A stretch of 64,000 bases of DNA from Lepidostoma basale (lineage: Eukaryota; Arthropoda; Insecta; Trichoptera; Lepidostomatidae), in contig JAHDVF020001237.1 of NCBI GenBank assembly GCA_022606425.2, positions 1,261,001-1,325,000 on the forward strand. Reading direction: 5' to 3'. This document shows positions 11,525 through 21,869 of this stretch, piece by piece. The notes below the pieces were generated by a model that searched no databases, was not told the DNA's origin, and saw only the letters and a program-made list of their open reading frames with translations. Position 1 is the first letter of the stretch, and each line of letters starts with the position of its first letter. Position numbers and translations under genes: made by a program.

Positions 11525-11795
11525 TTAACTAACTAACTAACTAACCATCACGCCATCTTCCCGAAGCGATAGTCAAAATGTCCGGATCTCCACACTGTTC
11601 TTTCCTGACATACTCGTACATACTTCTACCGCTTCCTCAACAATCGTACATTGTGTCATGCACGTACGGCGATTTCTCCAACTCTTTACGTGGTCGATAT
11701 TCAATATTTAATCAGTTTTACTCGGTCTTCCTCTATTACTTGTTCCGTTTGCATCAACTTTCTTTACCCTATGTACATTCTTACATTAAATAATA
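11525..11795 (-). pseudogene. LINE-T 3' end
   Basis: The tail shows as repeated 'taac' at 11527-11545, followed by 'catcacgccatcttcccgaag' and the relic of the C-terminal protein segment. The reading is minus-strand and broken. It sits directly beside the family E palindrome. Confidence 0.65.
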
Positions 11796-11799
11796 ATTA

Positions 11800-12005
11800 A
11801 ATAAAACGATGTTTTTTAACTACTTCCACTTTTGTCTTAATTTAGACAGCGACCGGTTTCGCCAGGCTCGCTGGCATCGACAGACTGGTCGCCAGGTTGA
11901 CCAGTCTGTCGATGCCAGCGAGCCTGGCGGAACCGGTCGCTGTCTTAATAAAGACAAAAGTGGAAGTAGTTAAAAAACATCGTTTTATTTAATTATTATT
12001 TAAAA
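11800..12005. repeat. Hammerhead-like family E, inverted pair (palindrome)
   Basis: The palindrome has arms of about 95 bp, from 'aaataataattaaataaaacg' relics at both ends to the centre at 11890-11900. The minus-strand copy at 11845-11890 is intact in motif terms: CUGUCGA at 11877-11883, U, stem II GCCAG/CUGGC at 11861-11875, GAAA, ACCGGU, C, then GCUG pairing with CAGU. The plus-strand copy (11901-11941) has GGAA for GAAA. Repeat R follows at 12080. Confidence 0.6.
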
Positions 12006-12079
12006 TGAACTTCCATCAAGAGATTTCAGTAAAATCATTTGATTTTCTTACATTAACACTTAAACAGGGTTTTAATTAA

Positions 12080-12540
12080 GAATTAATTGTATCTCTATAG
12101 AGACAAAGATGTACATTATTTGGAAACAGAATATGGTGGTCGAGGCGTTTACAGGACTTATGACCTGTCATTGGTTGGGTTAAGCGATCGCTTTACCACG
12201 TCTGACAATTATTTTTGAAAGTTGTATATATGCTACCATGTTGAGAAACATTTATCATTTTTTAGTTCAATCTACACTAGCTCCATCTATTGAGACTAGA
12301 TGTAAGCATTAAGCAGAAAATCTTAATTAATGTAATGTGAAAGGCTATCAACCCAATTATCACACATTACTAGACAACGCCTGGAGAAAACTCTCCAATT
12401 TTTATATTCTTTTAACTTAGACCAGTTTTTATACAACATTTTTTTTAATGTATACAAATACTTGTAGACAAATACTGTATCTGTAAAATCCAGTATTTGT
12501 TTATAAGTATTTGTATACATTAAAAAAAAACAAAAAGGGT
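12080..12540 (+). repeat. Repeat R, copy 2
   Basis: This is the reverse orientation of the 1770-2290 copy. It carries 'attaattgtatctctatagag', 'gtggtcgaggcgtttacagg', 'tcatgacctg'-like blocks and the closing 'acaaatacttgtagac' palindrome at 12450-12525. Confidence 0.55.
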
Positions 12541-12544
12541 TTTA

Positions 12545-12890
12545 ATTAATTTAAAAATCAAATTGAAGCCAAATAAATTGTTTCCGTTAAAGTGCATAAT
12601 TTTTGAAAATCGAACAAGCATTAATGAATGTTTGTTTGATTTGTATTCAAAACATTTATAAATTATTGCAATATATAATTTTGTGACCGCACGGCAGAAA
12701 TTTATTGTACGAGTATGTGCCTATTATTGAAGCTTTATTATTGAAGGGTGGCGAACCACATTTTGAATACATCTCTCTAAAATATACAAACGTATTAAAC
12801 ATTTTATACTACCGTTATTGTTCAAAATATTTAGTTGAACAACTATTAAATTTATGTGAAAATATCCTTAACATTCTATGGTGATAAAAA
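12545..12890. other. No recognised feature
   Basis: AT-rich, with no repeat signature. Confidence 0.35.
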
Positions 12891-12894
12891 AATT

Positions 12895-13345
12895 GGTATA
12901 ATTTGGTGGTATGGGTCGGTGCTGGGAACAAAATTAATGGTGCTCTTAAAGTCATCACTGCAAATATAAATATTTCAACTAAAACAAAGATGGCAGTATA
13001 CAATGGAGTTCTAGTGCCAACCCTTATGTTTGGAAGTGAATCTTGGAGCTGGTAAAAAATGATGAAAGTAGGATAAATGCCGTAGAAATGAGATCCCTGA
13101 GAAGAATGTGAGGGAAAATGATTTATAATATGAGAGAACCGATCGACGAAATAAGGAAGAAATGTAAGGCAGATGATTGCATCATAAGGAAAATGAACAA
13201 AAGGATCCCTCAGATGGTTTGGACATGTGGAACGGATGGATGAGAGAAGAATGGTTAAAATGTTGTATTCAAGCAGTGTGAGTGGAAAGAGAAGTTGTGG
13301 AAGATCAATGAAAGCATGGTATGACCAAATTAATAAAATACCATG
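12895..13345 (+). pseudogene. LINE-T reverse transcriptase C-terminal region
   Basis: The plus strand reads relics of GAGNKINGALKVI, TKMAVYNGVLVPTLMFGSE, NAVEMRSLRRM, RWFGHVERMDERRM and CGRSMKAWYDQINK across frames with several stops. It is the part of the protein upstream of the segments seen in the tail copies. The (GTTA) tail is not present here. Confidence 0.7.
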
Positions 13346-13558
13346 AAATTACAATGCGAGAATACAATGACAATTAAATTGCTTAATAAAATTCGTAACA
13401 GATATAGTTAATGCAGCTGGTTTATTATTCGTAAGGGTAATTTTATATTCTGAATTATTTTTTTAGAGGGAAAATATTATGTTTGATACTTTCGTATGAA
13501 GCAATTTGCATTTGTGACGTATAATTTTTAGAAATAAAATGAAACATTTATATATTTT
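13345..13558. other. No recognised feature
   Basis: A short AT-rich spacer. Confidence 0.3.
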
Positions 13559-13559
13559 G

Positions 13560-13640
13560 TTTTAACATCATTTGTTTTTGTTTTTATACTAACAAACGGT
13601 TTCGCTCCGAGCTGAGCTTCATCGGGGTTAGTTAGAAAGT
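13560..13640 (-). ncRNA. Hammerhead-like motif, family H, abutting a LINE end
   Basis: On the minus strand, immediately downstream of a LINE stop codon, the order is: CUAAC-containing flank, CCGAUGA, A, stem II GCUC/GAGC with a six-base loop, GAAA, ACCGUUUGU, U, then UAGU. This tail can pair GUUAG with the upstream CUAAC to form stem I. U4 of the core is C. The layout, including the extra base before stem II, matches the other families. Confidence 0.45.
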
Positions 13641-14398
13641 TTCAATCCTGGGATTGGTTTGCAGCAATTTCTTCTATTCTTCTCTTCCATTCTTCCCTGT
13701 CTTGTGCGGCTCTTTTGAAATCTGCATATGATGAGCAGCGCATGTCCACCAACAGATCCTCCAGGTACTCTCGGCGTGGGCGTCCTCTAGAGTTTGTCCC
13801 CTCGGTCATACTCTCCATTATGGCATGCAAGAGACCTTCTTGACGTATTACATTGCGGATCCATCTTGCACGCCTTTCGGACAAGGTCCTGAGCAGGTGC
13901 CTTCCTCCTTCGATTCCTTGAAGAACTTCCTCATTCGTGATGTGGTCTCTCCAGGAAATCCCTAAGAGTCTTCTATAGGACCACATCTCAAAAGCCTCTA
14001 GTCTCCGCTTATCTCTTTCGGATAGGCACCATGTCTCGCAGCCGTACATCAATATACTCCATACATAAGTCTTGATGAGGAGTATTCTCAGTTTTAGGTC
14101 TATATTATTTGATTATATTATTTTCGACCTTTTATTAAATGCAAGCCTAGCCTGATGTATACGGCTGTCGACCTCGCTCTTAGACCGACCGTCCCATGTT
14201 ATTTTGCTCCCGAGGTAGACAAACTCTTTGGTGTTCTTTAGTGGAACTCCTGACATCACTACTCTCATCTGATGTTGCGTTCGGCCTACAGTCAGCAGCT
14301 TTGTTTTGTCTTTATTTATCTTCATGTTGTAGCTATCTTGAAGAATGTCTTGCAAAGTTGCTAAGGCCTCCTGCAGTCCCTCCTCACTTTCATCAGGG
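13641..14398 (-). pseudogene. Non-LTR retrotransposon RT C-terminal part, one stop codon
   Basis: This is one continuous frame of about 238 codons (14355 down to 13642), broken only by a TAA at about 14113-14115. The N-terminal part has MKINKDKTKLL, EFVYLGSKITWDG and EVDSRIHQARLAF. The C-terminal part has MMYGCETWCLSERDKRRLE, RRLLGISWRDHI, ARWIRNVIRQEG, RGRPRREYLEDL and AQDREEW. These are the post-catalytic RT region of a LINE; the YADD core is missing because the copy is 5'-truncated near 14395. Its lineage differs from LINE-T and LINE-G. No GAA or GTTA tail is seen; the sequence runs straight into the family H motif. Confidence 0.75.
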
Positions 14399-14399
14399 T

Positions 14400-14898
14400 A
14401 GAAACACTGTTTTGTTCAGTTTGTTTTGTTACTATGTTTTGATCCTTCAATTCGCATGATACCGTGGAATTGCCTTTCTGTACATATTCAGAATTATCGA
14501 TACGATGTCCACTCGCGAGCCCTCGGTCATTCTATAAATCACTTTTATCCATTTTACCGTATTGAGTTATGTTCCAGCAGAATTCGATCATTGCGCTTAA
14601 TGAAGCGTTCGGTATTTGATAAAGGATTTTTTGATACTTCAAAACAGATGTAAATAAAACAATAAAAATACGGCACTCTGTAGAAATAAAAATGATTCTT
14701 TTCAATTATGCTTCTACAAACAACAAACCTGATATTTTTGAGGATACGTTGTTTTTAATTACATGCATTAATTTTTTCAAGTAAATAATATAAGAAAAGG
14801 CATATCTTAAAACTGTTTTCATGTTGAAAATTAATGGCTACTAAGATTTTTTTTAATTTTTGCATATTAGCCCAACCAAAAATGTTTTTTTTTCTCGA
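14400..14898. other. No recognised feature
   Basis: AT-rich. The ORF at 14426-14653 is unsupported by any motif. Confidence 0.35.
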
Positions 14899-14899
14899 C

Positions 14900-14985
14900 G
14901 CTTCATCTCAGTGTGTTATTTGAACTCCTCGACAATAGTCCTCCATTGACTTCTATCCCTGGTCATCCCTTCCATTTATAAGGTC
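14900..14985 (-). pseudogene. Short LINE 3' end
   Basis: The minus strand reads MTRDRSQWRTIVEEFK followed by a stop, the typical last residues of a LINE ORF2. No tail is resolved. Confidence 0.5.
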
Positions 14986-14998
14986 TAAACAAAAAAAA

Positions 14999-15292
14999 AA
15001 AAAAAACTAATTAACTAACCATCACGCCATCTTCCGAAGGGGTAGGCAGAAATAATGGACCGCCACACTGTTCTTTCCTGGCATATTTATCTTATTTCCT
15101 TAACATGCATAGATCGTGTCATGCACTCACCACGATTTATCGGACTTCTGATGTGGCTGGTATTTAATATTCGATTGATTTTACCGTGCCACGTTTTCTT
15201 CGGTCTACTTATATATCTAGTTTCGTTTACGTCGTTTACATATACTTTCCTTACCATTCTTTCTTCAATCATTACCAAACCTAAACCATCTT
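14999..15292 (-). pseudogene. LINE-T 3' end, partly open
   Basis: A 63-codon minus-strand frame (15087-15278) encodes YISRPKKTWHGKINRIL, NTSHIRSPINRGECMTRSM and HVKEIR, the end of the LINE-T ORF2. The following segment (QCGGP..LPT) and 'gatggcgtgatggttagtta' tail occupy 15003-15086. It is one of the better-preserved tails. Confidence 0.7.
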
Positions 15293-15294
15293 AA

Positions 15295-15744
15295 TGATTC
15301 GTATTATTTTGTTCATAACACTTTTATTCCCACTGCTTTCACTTCTTATATTTGCATTTGACACTCAATTACATATTTTACACACATTTTTCTAAAAAAA
15401 CAACATTTATAAATACAATTTTACGTTATAAATTAATAATTATGATACTTTTTATTTGAAGATTGTATTCAAAGGTTGCAAAAAAAAAAAAAAAATTACA
15501 AGTGTCAATCAGAAAGAGTTATCAAGTAGCACAGGGGAACAATGATTAATGATTTAAGGTTCGTCTTTTTATTTAAAAGTCGAGAGTTTATACAATCTAT
15601 TAAATTGTACTTTTATTTTACTTAAAGCTTGAATTATGTTAGTTGCGAAACATTCTGAATATTTCAAATGTAGTAAGGGAATAGTTTTTTTCTACAATCG
15701 ACGTCTTTTTTTCATTAACCTCCTAACGTGGAACACTTTTATGT
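15295..15744. other. No recognised feature
   Basis: AT-rich with A-runs at 15480. No feature was found. Confidence 0.35.
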
Positions 15745-15960
15745 CCTTTGTTAGGGCTAATGGGCCGGTCAGTACAGAGCATGCCGCATGCCATCTGCCC
15801 GCCACCTCGGGTTCGAGCCGGCAGCACAACGTATTACGTGAGCAGTAAAGAGTATGCCTACCTTACTTACGGAGAACATTAAGTTCCGGTGACAAGTGTG
15901 TATCCGGCCCGAACTAGTGCTACAGAAAGCTCTTTCCCACAGGGCTGTCCAATTTCAACC
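15745..15960 (+). mobile_element. SINE-like element with B box
   Basis: A GC-rich island contains 'cgggttcgagccgg' (15807-15820), a good match to the RNA polymerase III B box. A plausible A box ('gggccggtcagtacagagc') lies about 40 bp upstream. No second copy was seen in the window, so the call rests on the promoter-like boxes alone. Confidence 0.35.
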
Positions 15961-16084
15961 TAACAAAATTTAAAAAGCGACAATTAGCTTACATTAAAAA
16001 ATATTTAAAGGTTTAAAAACGGTATAAAATTAACCATACGAGAGTAACTAAATATGTTTTTTGTGATCATACATAGAAGAGAAG

Positions 16085-16395
16085 AAAGTTATGTATTTTT
16101 CAAAATATAATGGCTTCGTTGAAGTGGAATTGGGCCGGCCATATAGTGAGAACAACGGATGATCGGTGGACCAGACGAATTCTGGAGTGGCGACAAGAAC
16201 CGGTCACAGAAATCCTGACAGACCACAAGGAAGATGATCTGATGACATCAAAAGAGTGGCAGTGGGTTTGCCACTCTGTTATAGTCAATGGGACTATAAC
16301 AGAGTGGCTATATGGCAAGGGATAGAGACTTGTGGAAGTCGGGAAAGGAGGCCTATATCCAATACTGGACGACTAATGGGTGATGATGATGAAAT
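16085..16395 (+). pseudogene. LINE 3' end with (TGA)n tail
   Basis: The plus strand reads MASLKWNWAGHIVRTTDDRW and RRILEWRQEP, then a scrambled segment, then DRDLWKSGKEAYIQYWTTNG, ending in TGATGATGATG at 16380-16391. The phrase 'aaaagagtggcagtgggtttgcc...actataacagagtggc' holds a local inverted repeat. It is related to the fragment at 53320-53835. Confidence 0.65.
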
Positions 16396-16415
16396 ATATT
16401 TATAAAATAAAATTA

Positions 16416-16453
16416 AATCAATGTGCGTGTGTGCGCCTGTCTATGTGTGCCTG

Positions 16454-16499
<46 letters not shown>

Positions 16500-16545
16500 T
16501 GTGGGTGTGTGTGCGTGTGTGTGTATGTGCGTGTATTTATTTTGA
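16416..16545. repeat. (GT)n microsatellite
   Basis: An almost uninterrupted GT repeat with GC and GA interruptions. It creates a spurious cysteine/valine-rich frame on the plus strand. Confidence 0.95.
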
Positions 16546-17160
16546 TTGTGATATTATTTAGTTTTGTGACGTGATTTATTTGTGTTTGTTTTCATTTCGA
16601 TATTACTAAGTTTGTGACGTTATTTATTTCACATTCTGAATTCACAAATTGGTCATCAGATATTTAGTTTAAATTTAACATTAAATCATCTGGAATCAAG
16701 GATTTCACTAAACTTTAAATGTTTAAAAATTCTTAAATAAAATATATATAAACAGTACGTAAAACGTACCTAAAATAATCTAAAGCCTATATTTTAAATA
16801 TAAGCGAAAAAAAAACAAAAAATATTAATGATTTTTGATACGTCTCATATTAAGGCTAACCCCCGATAGCGGAAAAACCCTTGTACACTATGCCCAAAAT
16901 ATATCGTTTCCTCCTTTCTTTCTTCTTATATGTTCGAATGTTTCCTTTTTAGACGCACTAAAATATGTCTGTTCTTATCCACGTTTACCTACAAAATTAT
17001 CTGAGTATATATTATAATAAAAATAGGACTTTGTAAATGTAAAATACTTACTGCCGTAAATTGTAAATGTAGAGGAATTTACTTTAATAAAAATAGTTAC
17101 AACAAGGATTTAAATCAGTGTTTTTTTATAATTTATTTTAAAATCTCCCACATGAATAAT
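16545..17160. other. No recognised feature
   Basis: AT-rich; no gene or repeat recognised. Confidence 0.35.
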
Positions 17161-17164
17161 AAAG

Positions 17165-17395
17165 AGTTCATTAATATATCTAGGAAATTTTAAAAATATA
17201 TTTGAGATGGAATGACATGTTTCGCCATTTTAAGTTATTATACAATTTGATAATGCTTTAGAAGGGCGAAACATGTCATTTCATCTAAAATATAATCAAA
17301 CTCCTAGAAGACAGACGTTTTTATTTATATTAATGATTTAATATGGAGTTTTACATCATTGTTCAATAAACAATAAATAAATAGCTCATTATTAT
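17165..17395. repeat. Family A inverted pair
   Basis: The minus-strand half (about 17200-17240) and plus-strand half (17241-17300) share 'ggaatgacatgtttcgcc'-type arms. The right end has 'atggagttttacatcattgttcaa'. The plus copy holds a complete ribozyme-like motif (next entry). Confidence 0.6.
17241..17288 (+). ncRNA. Hammerhead-like motif, family A (reference copy)
   Basis: The order is: AAU, UUGAUAA (17247-17253), U, stem II GCUUU/AGGGC with an AGA loop (17255-17267), GAA, ACAUGU (17271-17276), C, AUU. The AUU pairs with the AAU upstream (stem I). Relative to CUGANGA, the core has U at position 3 and A at position 8, the two bases that pair in the hammerhead active site. The same double change recurs in other family A copies. 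Confidence 0.5.
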
Positions 17396-17399
17396 GATG

Positions 17400-17490
17400 A
17401 AGGAATCTGGTCATGTCCAGGTATGAATCCAAGTCCTCTGGATCAGGGGCCAAGCATTCTATCCCCTAGACCACTCCGGTTACTTAATAT
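17400..17490 (-). mobile_element. tRNA-like SINE head
   Basis: The minus strand reads 'gtggtctaggggatagaatg' (A-box-like) and, about 35 bp on, 'ttggattcatacc' (a degenerate B box), with a tRNA-like spacing of about 70 bp overall. The acceptor stem does not close, so it is a SINE head or tRNA pseudogene and not a functional tRNA. Confidence 0.45.
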
Positions 17491-17544
17491 ATCTATGTTT
17501 CGATCTTAAGATGGTGTACTGATTTAAAAAATTAAAAGATAATC

Positions 17545-18160
17545 AATTACAAAAGATGGGCGAGTGGAGAGGGATATTGAAAGAAGGGTTGGGGCAGGCA
17601 ACAAAGTGAATGGTGCACTTAAAGCTGTCATCGCAAACAAAAACCTATCCAAAAAAGCTAGAATGGCAGTGCACAATGGTGTTCTTCTACCGACCCTTAT
17701 GTATGGAAGCCAATAATGGAACTGGCAAAAGAAGGATGTAAGTAGAATAAATGCAGTAGAAGTGAGATCTCTTAGACGAATGTGTAGATACTCTGTGTAT
17801 GATAGAGTGTCGAATAAAAATATAAGAAGAGAATGCGGTGCGAATGATGGTAACAAAATAATGAAATGATCATTAAGATGGTTTGGACATATGAAAAGAA
17901 TGAATGAAGAAATAATGTTATATAAATTATTCGTTAACGATGTAAATGGTAGCAGAAATAGAGGAAGACCGAGGAAAACGTGGCACTATCAAATAAATCA
18001 AATATTGAATGTCGGCCATGTGAGGGGTCAGAGAAATGACACGATGTATGAATGTTGAGGAAGCGAGAGAAATATGTCAGGAAAGAGAAGTGTGGCAGTT
18101 CATTATTTCTGCCTACCCCTTCGGAGAGACGGCGTGATGGTTAGTTAGTTAGTTAGTTAA
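17545..18160 (+). pseudogene. LINE-T C-terminal region with full (GTTA) tail
   Basis: This is the longest and clearest LINE-T copy. In order it reads GAGNKVNGALKAVIANKNL, ARMAVHNGVLLPTLMYGS, INAVEVRSLRRM, LRWFGHMKRMNEE, GSRNRGRPRKTWHYQINQIL, then 'tatgccc'-type C-terminal codons and 'ggcgtgatggttagttagtt' ending at about 18158. In-frame stops and frame changes show it is dead. It defines the family, since the polypeptide end and tail are joined here. Confidence 0.75.
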
Positions 18161-18164
18161 GATA

Positions 18165-19190
18165 ATCAATATTTTAAATAGATCAAGTTAGTAAGACATC
18201 AGACATCAGAGTTTATTTTTTATTACGTTAAAAAATGGTGAATATCGAGGAATTCTGTAATACTTGGCGTATCGGAGAATGTAACAATAGGGTACTATTT
18301 TGAACGAATGTGACCGGCGTAACATTGAATGATGAAGCAAGTTTACGCCTTGCCAACCGAAGCAAGGTTGAAGTAGGGACACCTAAAAAAATATATATTC
18401 TCGTGCGAAGCAATAAAATAGTTGATAGAATTGCTTTCCTGCCGGGCACCCTACGGAGGGATGGCGCGAGGTGAGATTCCTGCAGTGGGCGGGAAATGGA
18501 ACCGACTGCCAACACTAAAAGTTGTGGTCAAGCGCGCTCTTTTCGTGTTATTTCCTCTACTACCATCTTCCCTTTCCGTGTTTCCGGGCTTTATTATGTA
18601 TAAGGAAACAAATTGTTAATTCACAGCATTGTTCACGTTTATTCGTGTGGCAAAATAAAGGACTCCATGTTCGTGAAACATACGTATAAGATACGTGCTT
18701 AGTTTCTACATTGGGCAAATCTCACGTCAACATGCTCGCGATGTTCTGGAAGGTTCTTCATCCTTATCTTGCCTCATACTCCGATCCTCATCTCGTTCTT
18801 TATTACAACCGCAAAACCGAGAAGCTCTTTCGTTTGTTACTTCAAAATATTAACAAGTCAAACAAACGAACACTTGAACGAACAATATTAATTCGCGTCT
18901 GAAAGCGAGTGTGATATTTCGAGAGATACGAAGTTATTTGAATAAATTTTGAACATTTTCACGGCTTTCATTAACAAATCAGAGTGTTCGCATTATACAA
19001 TGCGCATTACGCTTAATTTTGTTTTGATGAAACACTTAAAAAAACGTATTTCTGTGTGTAATTTAATTGAAAGCATTGAATAATTTGAACTGATTACGTG
19101 TGTACTAAAATTAAAATATGAATAGATAAAAAAAATCTTCTATATTCGTTGCTTTGCGGAACTTTGTGTTGCGGATTCACTGAACAATGC
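18165..19190. other. Unassigned stretch
   Basis: The part 18220-18620 is less AT-rich and includes a GC patch (18430-18510), but I recognise no protein or RNA. The rest is AT-rich. Confidence 0.35.
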
Positions 19191-19194
19191 AAAT

Positions 19195-19680
19195 TACTTT
19201 GCTAACAACATTAACTTTATTTAAAATTATAATTAAAATACAATTTTTTTAGAAAACAGGAGCTTTTTATGAACATAATTTTAATGAATATGGTCAGTTT
19301 TGACAGATATTAAAATGAAAATTTTCGAACGTGTATGCATTTATTTTAACAAATATTTTGAAAACATCTAAAACAATATTTTAAAGTTCTTATTGGATCC
19401 AAGTGTTAATCTTCTAACAAATGAAATAAATGAATAACGTCCATTGTTTTGGCCGAAACACTATGATACTTCAACATTATGACTGTTAAAATTTAAAACA
19501 CTGTTATAATATCACAATTTCTTTTTATTCGCGACAGCTGTTTCGCCGACCGATGTTGACATCATCAAGTGTTACAATAAACTCATTGGTTGGCGAAACA
19601 GCTGTCGCGACACTCTCAGTGAATAAAAAGAAAGTGATATTATAACAGTGTTTTAATTTTTAACAGAAATACAATTTTAT
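19195..19680. repeat. Family F body joined to family B inverted pair
   Basis: The stretch 19195-19400 matches the F/D element body ('aacaacattaactttattta' and 'aaagttcttattgg'), but the ribozyme segment has been lost. At 19440-19470 is 'ttggccgaaacactatgata', also seen at 23220. At 19530-19576 a minus-strand family B motif reads CUUGAUGA, U, GUCAAC...GGUCGGC, GAAACAGCUGUC. A partial inverted copy follows at 19586-19612. Confidence 0.5.
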
Positions 19681-19684
19681 ATTT

Positions 19685-20240
19685 AATGTTATAATAATAT
19701 ATCTAACCACATTCATATAGTTGATTTCAATATGAATTTTCCTAAGTAAATAAATAAATATTTATGCATTTTATATCAGAGGGTTTGTTTGAGATTACAA
19801 TGAATTTCGGTGGATTCCCTAAAGGTCATTTGTTTAAGCTGTTTCTGTATCGCGCGAACGTAATGTCGTAATGTGTATGTAAACTTCCATAATTCACGTA
19901 TGGTAAACATGTCAGGTGTAATGTGGTGTACTTATCTGGAGAGCTGTCGGCCGAGGGGCTGCGGGAGCTCAAGAGGCGGGCATTAAATAATAATCTAACT
20001 TCTCCCGGTTTATGGGCCTAAAGGGAAATTAGGATGGAGCAGCGAGGAGCCGGGAAAAACGTTACAGACGTTGAGTGGCTCAGCGATGGACGGCACCGCT
20101 GATACTTCCAGGAAGATCGGTGTTTATAAGGGATCGCAGGACCCTCTTTTATTCTTCTCTATCCATATACATTCTGCGATTTATTAATTTTGTTATTGAC
20201 GGAATTAATTTTATTACATTTTTTGTTGATACAGATCATT
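19685..20240. other. Single-copy island
   Basis: The stretch 19800-20130 is GC-richer, contains blocks such as 'ggccgaggggctgcggg', and looks single-copy. A related block, 'gccgagggggctgcgcgg', occurs at 61371-61389. It is non-repeat DNA of unknown role; a host regulatory region is one possibility. Confidence 0.3.
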
Positions 20241-20244
20241 TATT

Positions 20245-20790
20245 TATTGTTGCTTGAACAATGATTTAAAACTCCATATTCAATTATTCTTCTTCTTCTT
20301 CTTTGCTAGCCTTCTTCCCTCCACTGCTGGATATAGGCCTCTTCCAATTTCTTCCACTCGTCTCTATCCTGCCCCCTTTGTATCCAAGATTTTCCAACCC
20401 TTTTGACAATATCATTGGTCACTCTCATCGGTGGCCTTCCGACACTTCGTCTATTTCCCCATGGTCTCCTACTGAGTATCCTGGGTGCTCCTCTCTTGCC
20501 ACCCTGTCTAGCCAAGTGTCCAGCCCATTGTCATTTCAATTTTGCCACTCGGTCCACGATGTCAGCAACCCTGGTGCGGCGTTCAATTATTAATATGTAT
20601 GAAAAAATTGTAGTTTTCAAGGAGTTTTATTATAATATTTATGTATGACATTATCAAATGTTTCTTTCTATGGCATATTTTCTAAGGCATACATGCTTTC
20701 TAAGGCATACAAATGTTTCGTTTCGCCCTTCTTAGGCATTATTAAATGTTTCTTTCTAAGGCATTATCAAATTTTTATACATGTTAATAA
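20245..20790. repeat. Family A element split by a LINE-G insertion
   Basis: The left part (20245-20288) has the terminal 'gcttgaacaatgatttaaaac' block. The right part (20582-20790) has 'aaggagttttattataat' and three decayed 'aaatgtttcgtttcgccctt' / 'tttctaaggcat' units. The LINE-G copy lies between them, flanked by a target duplication. Confidence 0.55.
20289..20581 (-). pseudogene. LINE-G 3' copy with 10-bp duplication
   Basis: A minus-strand frame (20306-20515) encodes ARQGGKRGAPRILSRRPWG, RSVGRPPMRVTNDIV, and QRGQDRDEWKKLEEAYIQQW. Upstream, one Trp codon has become TGA. The tail appears as TTC repeats at 20288-20303. TTCAATTATT flanks both sides (20279-20288 and 20582-20591). It was inserted into a family A element, so it is younger than that element. 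Confidence 0.8.
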
Positions 20791-20794
20791 CAGA

Positions 20795-21315
20795 TCATTT
20801 ACATAAATCTAAAAATATTTTAACACAGTAACAGTAAAAACAGAAGACAAGTTAAGACGATGAACAGTATTAAAGTTTAGAATATTTAGATCATTAAAAA
20901 ATGAAGGATTAATAAATAAGTGTACTAGAGATGAGCAATATGAACACGATAAGCAATTAGGGAGCGAAATATTATATTATATTGTGTTAGGGTTACTGCG
21001 ATAGAAACCAAGTTCGATAACTGTATATTTTGGAATAATAATGTGAAATTTTTTAATTTATTATTTACGAATTCGAGTATGGGGGTGTCTTGAGTTTCGT
21101 TTTCTCATCACACACTAATTCAATCATATTTCATTCAAGAAGTGTTTCAAACCACCAGGTACGAACTTTTAATTCTTACTAAAAACTTATTCACACTTTT
21201 TTTAAAGTTTCAATCCTAAGGATTTGTTAACATCATAGTCTTTTAAAATCTTTGCTGATTCTTTGGATGTCACTTGTGTCTTTTTATTGTGGTAGTTTCC
21301 CACATTTTTGTATAT
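20795..21315. other. No recognised feature
   Basis: AT-rich; no feature. Confidence 0.35.
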
Positions 21316-21317
21316 TG

Positions 21318-21592
21318 ATTAATTGAACCCAATTGAAACAATTTTATAGCTATTGTTTCTTATGTAACTTAAAACTTATTGTTATTACCCAATTGAATAT
21401 AATTTTATAGCTATTGTTTCTTATGACGCGTGATAGGTAGCTTGTCTATTACCTTTTTTATTGTCACCTGAATTCTACCCGACCAAATAGAGCGTAAGAA
21501 TTTTTTTTTACACTGTCATCGACGGGAATCGAAACCGGAACTTTCAATGTGTCAGTCAAAGCTGTTACCACTCTGTCACGAAAGCCGTCTCA
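21318..21592 (-). mobile_element. tRNA-derived SINE (SINE-1), copy on minus strand
   Basis: On the minus strand the head reads 'gacagagtggtaacagc' (A box), then 'ccggtttcgattcccg' (B box), then the body 'gtagaattcaggtgacaat' and 'aagctacctatcacgcgtc', ending in 'ttatattcaattgggt'. The last 60 bp are doubled (21343-21420). It matches the plus-strand copy at 27289-27490 over its length. Confidence 0.75.
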
Positions 21593-21599
21593 CATGATT

Positions 21600-21865
21600 A
21601 TGTATTAACTAGCTAAAATCTCATCTTGAATACAGCTATTAAAGAAAATAATGGAATTTTGAAACAATGTTTATTTTCCAGAATATTATGTTTATCCTTG
21701 TGAGTTAAATAGACATTTCACTTTATTCATAATAATAAAAGTAAGTTGTTTGTTGTGATCTTATTATCCACGGATGTTTTGTGCGAGCTTACACATGTAA
21801 TGTTACATCGATTTGGCTGCCATTCGTAAACCAAGTTTAAATAAACTAAAACATAATAATTATTT
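21600..21865. other. No recognised feature
   Basis: A short AT-rich spacer. Confidence 0.3.
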
Positions 21866-21869
21866 TATT

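Noticed and set aside
16380..16574. Cysteine/valine-rich small protein
   Set aside because: It is produced entirely by the GT microsatellite.
18130..18160. GTTAGTTAGTTAG runs as telomeric or interstitial telomeric repeats
   Set aside because: Insect telomeres are usually TTAGG. These runs are four-base repeats always fused to the end of the LINE-T coding sequence, so they are LINE tails.
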